Source: Gorsachius magnificus (lineage: Eukaryota; Chordata; Aves; Pelecaniformes; Ardeidae). Taken from it: 64,000 bases of DNA. A program made the position numbers and the translations under genes. Positions 51,901 to 60,900 of the stretch are shown in pieces. Location of the stretch: assembly GCA_034008185.1 (NCBI GenBank), contig CM067084.1, forward strand, positions 6,777,385 through 6,841,384, given 5' to 3'. The first letter of the stretch is position 1. The number at the start of each line of letters is the position of its first letter. The notes under the pieces are model-generated. The model did not search any database. It was not told the DNA's origin and worked only from the letters and a program-made list of their open reading frames with translations.

Positions 51901-54900
51901 CAACAAGGGCATGCATTATTTTTCTTTGTTTCTAGCTGAACTTCTTTCTGTTTTGAGTTGCAAAACAACAGTTGAACTACAAATTTCTTTAATGTAGATC
52001 ACCCTCACACAGTTTGAGTGTTGGCTGGGTAACCCTCAGTATGTAATCTGGTTTTAGAATATTAATGTTGTAGAAAGGGAGCTAAATAATGTGACTTGAG
52101 TCTCTCTTCTTTTAATTCCTCTTTAGTTTGGAAAATGCTATATAGACCTTAAAACATACAGAATTTTATTCATGTCTCCAGCTAAATTGCTTCTGATAAG
52201 CATGTTTCAGAGAGATAAATAAAAGTTGTAATCTGACAACCATGTAGGGTTTCTCAAGGCTATTGAGGTTCTTCATGTCTGTTTTACGTCATAATCTTAC
52301 TGAGCTTCCATATGTGGAGGGTACAAAAGGAAAGAGGGGAAATAATGATAAATATTTAACAACAACAGCAGCAGCAAACAACAAACTCTAACAAACCCAA
52401 AACCTTCAACTTGGTAAATTTGAAAGTGAGTGTCATATTGTGGGTTACAAGTAATTAACTGACTAATTTTGCATGAATGTTTATTCTTTATTTGCTTTCT
52501 TTTTGTTTTTCTTGCTTTCTCTTCAATCTTCATCTGTAGACTGGAGGATTTTCCTACATCTCCTACAAGCACAGCCAAACAAGAGTTTCTGTATGTCATA
52601 TTATTATGTTTAATAGTCTTGCAATTAACTGTGTTGTGTAGCTAATGGCTGCATTCCTACTGTGTGTGATTGTGTAGGCAGATGTTGCTTGAATACATTT
52701 TAGTTTAACATCTAATATTACCTAGATAAGCTTTTAATGTAGCCTGATAAATATCTGTCAAAAAAAGCCCTTTTAAATGTTAACAATCTGCCTTTCGGGA
52801 CAGATACTATGCTATATGGTCACTAATGCTAAAATGGTTTCACTGGCTGTTAAGTTCTTTAGATCTGCTTCTGTGCTTATTTTAATGAGGTGAAATAATG
52901 TTGATAAATGTAAAGGAACAGACAGGTTAGATTTGCTTTGAACTTGGTAAGGAACTGCTGTGCTTGGAGTACCTGCTGTGACTTCGGCATGAATAGGACC
53001 TTTCCTTTTGTCTGTCTTTACTTCTGTGCTGGGTTTAATTACTAGGCGTGCTGACCAGGTTATGCTGGTTTTCCTTAAAACTATGCCTCTGCATCCACTG
53101 CTAACGAAGGTGACCCTCTTGCAGAAGATGCAATGTTTTCTTTCTAGTTGCTTTCTTACTTCCTGATGCTAAAGTCCAGAGGGTCTCACTGGGAGTAGTG
53201 GTCAAGGTGGGACGTGGTACACTGGCAACCCAGACACCCTGATACCCAATGACCCTGCAGTACTCTGAGAAGAAAAGTTATGTCGCCAAAAATTCTGAGG
53301 CTCTTCCTTTTTTTTTTTTTCCCTTAAAGCAGTATTCTGAGCACAGATCTTTTAGTGCTTTAGACCACCAGTGCATATCTTTTAGAAGAACTTAGTACAG
53401 CTGCTGTTTGTTACAGCATTTGTGTATATTCTGTGTTGTGATAATATAGGATTAACTTTAAAATGTCCTTATAGATGGTGGCCCTGAAAGGAGAGGTGGT
53501 GGACTGTAAAACTGCAAGTGACGTAAAGAAAATACTCTGTTTTTTGTTCCTTTTTGTCTGGTAGCAACATTAAACCAGCAAAAGAAAGTAGTTTTTTGCA
53601 TAGTGCATCACTGAACAGTTGAATTCATTGCCATATGATATAGTCGACAAAAGTATACATGATATAAAAGGATTGGACAAATCCACATAGGGTAGGTCTG
53701 GTGGTGAACCATGAACACAGTACAGCCTCTGGCTCAAAGAGTAAACCCCTGATGGCTGGAATTAAGGAAAGGATCACTTTATTTATGCCTCAAGTATCTG
53801 CTACTGCCTGAATTTTCATCTGACTCGGTGTAGTAGTTCCTGTGTGTGTTAAGGGGCCTCCTGCTGATGTTTTCCCCCCATTTTTCTAACATTCCCAAAA
53901 ATCTGCTAGGTTACGTGGTGGCTTTGTAGCCAGTTCTGTAGTGAGAAAAGACTTTGTTCACAAGTTTGTCTGGAGAGGGATTATTTATGGAATTGATGCG
54001 AGAACATAAAATTACTTACGAATGCATTACCGGTATATACCTTAAATATCGATTAATTATTTTAATAATACTCAGCCAGATCTGTTATAGGCATATCACC
54101 GTAGGTAAGCAAACTGCAGATACATAATGTGTGGTATTTGTTCCAAATAAACGTACAGCCACACGGTTGTTCTGTGTTTCATTCAGTCGTGGAAGTAGGC
54201 GTTTTGTGACAGTGAAATTCATTCGTTGCGTGAAATATTGAAATACCTTAGCAGAGAAGCACAGTTAATCTTACTGAAATCTGATTCTCCTGCAACAGCT
54301 ATATTGGTGTAATTTTTTTTGATTAAGGAAGTGCTTAAAATGGTATGAATTCATATGTTCAGAATTGATTGTAAATTCAGTACAGACTTTAACTCCAACT
54401 ACTTGAACTTTTAACTGCTACACAAATAGGTTAAGACTAGATTGTCTGTCTCGTATGGGTGAGGAAGAGATCTTCCCTTGAGTTGAAAGGTGTTCTTGTG
54501 ATGCTTGAATAGCTAATTTAGGATTATTTTGTGTTATAGATGAGGGAAAAATATATTCTTGAATGGCTTCACAATAGTTCTGTCAGAATGGCAGCAGGAA
54601 GAGTGTAGAAAATAAGCAAACATCAACAGAGAAATAATCATGGGGTTTTTTTTCCTTTTAAAGAGGTGGATTAAAATAAGTCTGCCCTTAAGTAACATTT
54701 ATTTGTATAATGCTTTTTCTGAAAATATTTGTGAATTAGGATTTGTTTCCTCTTTCATATTTGTGTTGATTCTTCAAATATTTTGAAATAGTTTCTACTT
54801 GACAGTTTACCCAAAGATATTAATCCATAACTGCTTTATGTCACTCTTGTGTAGCTGTGAAAACCTGAAAATGTTTCTGTAGCTTCAGTAAATTAATCTG

Positions 54901-57900
54901 CTGTTGACAGGCCTGTGGTTGCATTACAGTGCTCTGTATTTCTTCATTATAAGGATGCTGCCTTTTTTTTTTTTTTGTATTTCCACACCTGGGATGCTTT
55001 GGGCTAGCGGATATTTTAACATCAGAATAAGGAGCCCTGTGTTAGGGCTTCACAGAAGAAGTGTTGGGGAATAGAATTCATAGAATACTATAGCTTACAC
55101 CATGAAACCAAAATGAACAGTTTAAGTCATGATACAAAAAGTATTTTAGTTATGCTCCTTAAAATTTAGTATTTGAGGAAGTTGCATTGAATGTTGCAAT
55201 TTTATAGTCGGGTTTTCAGACATTTTAGCTAATGTATTGCATCTTTACCACTATATGTCCTTCTCTTGGAGGCTGTAATATTCTGTGCTGGCTACATAAT
55301 GTACTTCCATTGGGTAACCAGTAATTGACCTTAGATGAGAAACGTTATTGTGTTACCCCGTGTATCTTTTTTAATAGGAGCTTAGTGAATTCTGATGTGC
55401 CAAAATTTCATTCTGACATCAAAAACTGTCAGCCTTGTAGTTGTATTTTTATCTTGGGTAACTCGTGAACAGTATCCTCCTTAATATTAAAATACAGTTT
55501 AGACTTCATATTTTGGAATAGTACGTGTCAATTAAATGTTGGTTATTAGTTCACAAACCCATTTGTCACTTGCCGTGTATTTATTGCTAAGTGAGTGTTT
55601 CCTCCATTGACATTTTTGGATGCTAAAATCAGATTTTACTAAGTCTTCTTATGAAAAGGATGATTCGAGATTATTCCTGAAAAGGAGTTGAAATGGAAGG
55701 CTCTTACTTGTTTCCGTGTGTGAAAATTTGTCTGTGTATGTGCAGCCTAGTGTGTATCAACTCAAATGATCTTACATTATGCAAGAATAACAGTTTAACA
55801 GGTGTTTTTGCAATGCATGACTTGTAGTTCTCTTAAATGTAGTGTAGTTGTTTGTGGCATGTAGTGCATCTGTGTGTGTAAAGTCAAAGAAGGAATGTGT
55901 ATGTAATTTATAAACAAAATCAATTCTATGAATACTTTAAAATTCAGCTAACACTTAAACCCCCTTTTTAACATAAAACCATAACTGTTTTGAAAGACGT
56001 GCAAATAAATCCTATTTCCATTTCTGTTAGAACTGTCGTGAAATGCAGTATTGCCAAATCCCAGGCCCTGTATAGTGCCCAGAGAGGGTTGAAAACAAAC
56101 AACGCTGCTGTGGTCAAAGTTGGAGCCATCAGCATCAACATTCCTCAGCACCCTGCCACACTGCACAGCATGATGGTGCGCAGTTCTCACCAGCTCTCCA
56201 AGCAGATTTCGGATCTCATCAGGCAACCATCAACTGCGTAAGTGCTGCTCTCATGGCGCTTCTGAATGTCGCTGGTTGCCGTCCATTTATGGGCTTGTGC
56301 TACTGTGAACACATGTGGGAGAGTCAGGCTAGTCATATATCACGTTAGAATAACAAAAAGTGTTTTCTGATGTTTGTCTTGGTAAATAGGCCCCAGCCTA
56401 CCAAAGAAGATGTTGCGACTCCTTTGCCCTCTGAAAAGACTCCAACAAGTATTAATCAAACACCTGTTGAAACAAATGAATTTCCACAGCTGCCAGAAGG
56501 CTTAGAGAAGAAGCCCATAGTTCTTAAATTCAGTGCCATGATAGATGGTATAGCTATTGGAGCAGCGCTCTTGCCCTCTCTGAAGGCAGAATATAAGATG
56601 GGAAGAATGAGGAGTCACGGAATGACAGGTAACAGTTCTCTGAAACTTTAGAAACATTATGGCTTTGGCATTGCTAGAAGCATCCAAAAGGACTCGACAT
56701 TTCTGTTGAATTGTAGCTAGAGCTTTGAGTCTGTTGCTGTTGGCTTATTTTTTTGAGTGTGGACTTCAATCAGATGGGGCCGTATAGAGAATTTACAATA
56801 CTGTTGTTATACACAATTGCCAGAGGCAGAATACAAGAGCAGATGAAGACAGGTGTACATTCATATATAGCTTCCTCCCAGGAAGCTTCCCTTTGACTGC
56901 TAAAATCAGTTTATAATCCTTGATTAATTAAATTCTGATTCATAAAGCTACTTGAGAATACTCTTACAGGGCCTCAGAACAGATAGGGTGGTTCGTATGA
57001 CTCCCTCCTCCATCTAATTAAAGTGAGGTCTTAATTTTCTTTAAAAATTAAGAAAACCCAGAATCACATGGGTGGATATTTATAGCTGTAGAGGTTTGTG
57101 CGCGTCAATAACATTTTAAAATTTTTTTTTTTTTTTTAATTAGAAAAGTGTTCCTAAATTTAAGGATAAATAAAAATCCTTTTGCCAGTTCATACCTTTT
57201 CTTTCCCTGTCTTCCTTTTACAGGCGCCCAAACTAGATTTAATTTTGAGCTTCCAAGTCACAGATTGCGCTTCACTTCAAAAGTCTCTGCCACTGATATG
57301 TCAACCATTCCTCCTTCGGCAAGTCTCAACCTTCCTCCTGTCACGATGTCAGGCAAATATATCATGGAAGAACATGATACTTACTCAGACCAAATTTGGA
57401 GCATAGATGAACTACCTGCTAAGCAAGGCTATTATCTACAGGGGAACTACTTGCGTTGTGTGGCTGAAGTAGGTATTGAAGATGGTGGTTGTCTTTAATA
57501 ACTTGTTATTTCCATCCTGTTACGTTTCTGTATCTGCATCTTTGTGGTGTTTTAATAATCTGCCTACTCCAGAATCTCAGGTTTACAGGCTGGTCCAAAT
57601 ATAGGATTTGTAATTATGTGACACTAAAATAGAACTTTCTCAGTCCTTCGTTTGATGAACAGCCAACATATTAAGCAGTCAAGACCACTATATCAGAGGA
57701 TTTTGAATATGTTGTTTTGTGCAAATAAATAAGGAAAATATGTTTAGAAACTTTTATTGGAATGACATTATTTCTCACCAGTGAAGTAGAAAAAAGTATA
57801 TTATGCTGATGATTCAAATAAAGTGTAAATTTAAACTGAAAGCTTATGCTAACACATTGGATAATGTCATATATTTTGCAAAGAGAAATACTGAAAAATT

Positions 57901-60900
57901 TTAAAACAATTTTATTGTTTTAAAACTGTTTTATTTTTTCATGATTAGACAGCTCTGTAGCTAGGAGAAGCTATATATAACCTTAGTAAATTATATAAAA
58001 TTTTATGTTTGACACAGAGTGTTCTACTCTTCTACTCACGTGTTCTGTTTGTGTACCGATTACTTTTTACAGAGAGCAAAATGATGATGCTTAAAAGAAA
58101 CCTATCTGGTGGAGAAAAGTGGGGCTTTTCTATTAACTACATTTCTTTAGTTGGAAGAATAGTCTAGCATGTTTGTAATTGAGACTTCTGATGTTTGCAT
58201 CTTTATGGGAGAAGTTTAATTAGGTGCTGCGCTTTGTTCAACCCATTTGAGTTATTTCCTGGCTGAAGAAAGACCTTGGCTTCTTTGAATTTCTTCAGCA
58301 TGTAAAACAAAAGGGAGGGGCTGCTTAGCAAAGGCAAAAGCCAAGTCCAATTAGTTTTAGAAAATACCTGTATTTTATTTTTATTTAAAAAAAATCTTAA
58401 TGGCAAATTTAAACAATCTTAGGCAGACTGCAGTTCCTTAGGAATGTTCTTTAAGATTAGATCGGACACATAATAAGTTTACTGTTGAAGATACCAGTAA
58501 ACTTGTTCATCTACAGTAACTTGAATAATGCCCTTTTAGAGGTTGACAGCTCATTTCTGTTTTGTTCTTATAATGATTTACTATCTGTAATTAAGCAGCA
58601 TTTCGCATACTTCCATGAACCTTTATCAAGTCCTGCATTTTATTGTCTAAGCTAAACTTAAGCAGGAGCATAAACTTTTTCATATTATAGTGTATGTCCT
58701 TCAGTTTTCTGATAGGCATTCACAGCAGAAAATTGCAAGACAAAACTATTTAATGTTCTGTTTTTATGGCAATAACAATATAATTGTACTTTAAAAGATA
58801 ACTGAAAATGCATTGTTTTGAAAATATAGGTATGGTAACTGTTATAAAGTTTTGTTGTAAAATTTTATATTTCTGCAGGTTGGTTCCTTCGAACATAATC
58901 TCACAACTGATCTTTTAAATCATTTAGTATTTGTACAAAAAGTGTTTATGAAGGAAGTAAATGAAGTCATACAGAAGGTTTCGGGTAAGCAGAACCTTAA
59001 ACCCAACTTTAAGTAAGATCCTTAACCTTGTTTGATGGCAACATTATATAGTTCTCTGGATTCGCTATTTATTTCACAGACACCATCATTTCACATCTAG
59101 CACTCCAAGCAGCAGCAAGAAGCAAGCAGCAGAGCTGGAGTTTGAAGTAATAACAGAAGCTCTGGAGATTTTTGTAGCTCTATCAGAAACAAGGTGTTTT
59201 ATTGGGAAGCAGGATAGTTTGTCATTCTGGACACTAGCCTCTGTGTCTATCTGTGACACGACCTTGGCTGGCTTACTTTCTGTATTCTCTTTGTTCACCT
59301 GTAAAATGCAGATACTGATACTGCATTTTGTAAAACAACATCAGCATATTCTTTTAAAGGAGAACAGCTGTGTCCAGGAAAAATAGTGTCAATATCGGTT
59401 TTACTTAGTGTTTCCTGACTCCTAGCTCTTTGATTCTTTGCAGATAACGTGTTTCAGAACTGTATGAAGAAGGCATTTGGCTATTCATTAGATTGTTTTG
59501 TGTGTGATGCTGTATACTGCAGGAATGACTGTTTTGTTTCTGTCATTTAGGCTGACTTCTGTTCTCAAAAAAATTTCAGAAGAAAAATAGCGTTGTCGGT
59601 AAAAACCCAATTAGAGAACAGTTGCAAAATCACTCAGTGCTGTCTCTTTTGCAGTATGCAATGAAAATTGCATACTGAATTGTGCGTTCATCTGTTTGAC
59701 TAGACAGCCAAATTTACAAAACATTTATTTTCTTACATAAAAAACTCTGTCAATCTGACTGAATCACAGTTTGTACAGCATTTAAAAACAGATCCACTCA
59801 CTTTCTAGTTTTTACTGTTAGAGGCTTGGTCTGTGTTCAAGGACTGAAAGCAAACCAAAAATCAGGTAACTTGTGCCATGCAATGGTATTTCACTCAGCA
59901 AACAAGTTCTGTCACGCTACACACTGGAAAAAATAGTATAAATTTATATTATTTTTTTCTGATATGTGACTACTCTGAGGGCAAATGTAAGGACTGGAAG
60001 CTTTGTTTGACGCATTCATAATTGTTCCGTAGTCTTTAAACAAAATACAGGAGTATAGTTTACTGTGGATGTTACATGATGGATGAGGAGATGAACACAA
60101 AAGTAAGTAGAGAACTGTAGAAGTGTTTTGTGGTTTTTTAGGTCCACAAAATAAGAATTGGGAGATGGGGATAAACAGTAAATGAATTAAAAAAACGGAA
60201 AAGCAATCATTAATCTGGAGTATTGTATATGAAGAAGTAATAAAAAGTCAAAAAAAGTAAAATAACTAGGGGAAATAAGGGGAGTATGGATATCATTAGT
60301 TATGTTTTTAGAGGAAGAAGGATGTTGCAGGATGAGAAATGTGAGTAAGTATTCAAAGCAGGTAAATTTTCAGGTAGTTTGATTTTAACACTTTTTGAGT
60401 TATCCTAAAAGTCTATTATAGAGATAGAGCTAATTTTTAGTGGAAAGATTCGTTAATAGTGGGAAACACCATGAGGAAAGATAAACTAAAAAGTGTAACT
60501 AAGTGAAAGGAGTGTCTATGTGTGCGTGTATATATTGATGCATTCAAATATACATAAAAGAAATGTGCAGGTCCAGATGACGTGCCCTCAAGGGAGTTAG
60601 AATACGTAGTGGAGAAAATGGAAAATGTCAGAATCCCTGAAGGATAAGAAGAAACAGATTTTAAACACCCTGACATTTGTTCCAGGCAAAATATATTAGC
60701 ATTGGGTAGCGAGAACACTTAGGGGAAGAATAAACCTTCAACAGCTGTCAGTATTCTATTAGAACAATTTTTATAGAGGAGCATAAAGTGGTAAAATGGG
60801 AAACCTACATTAGGTTTCTTTTACAACATTTCTCAGTCTCTAGAGTTCGGCCTCTCCTCTGTTTTTATGCGAGGAATTTATTACCGTTGCTAGTTCTTTG

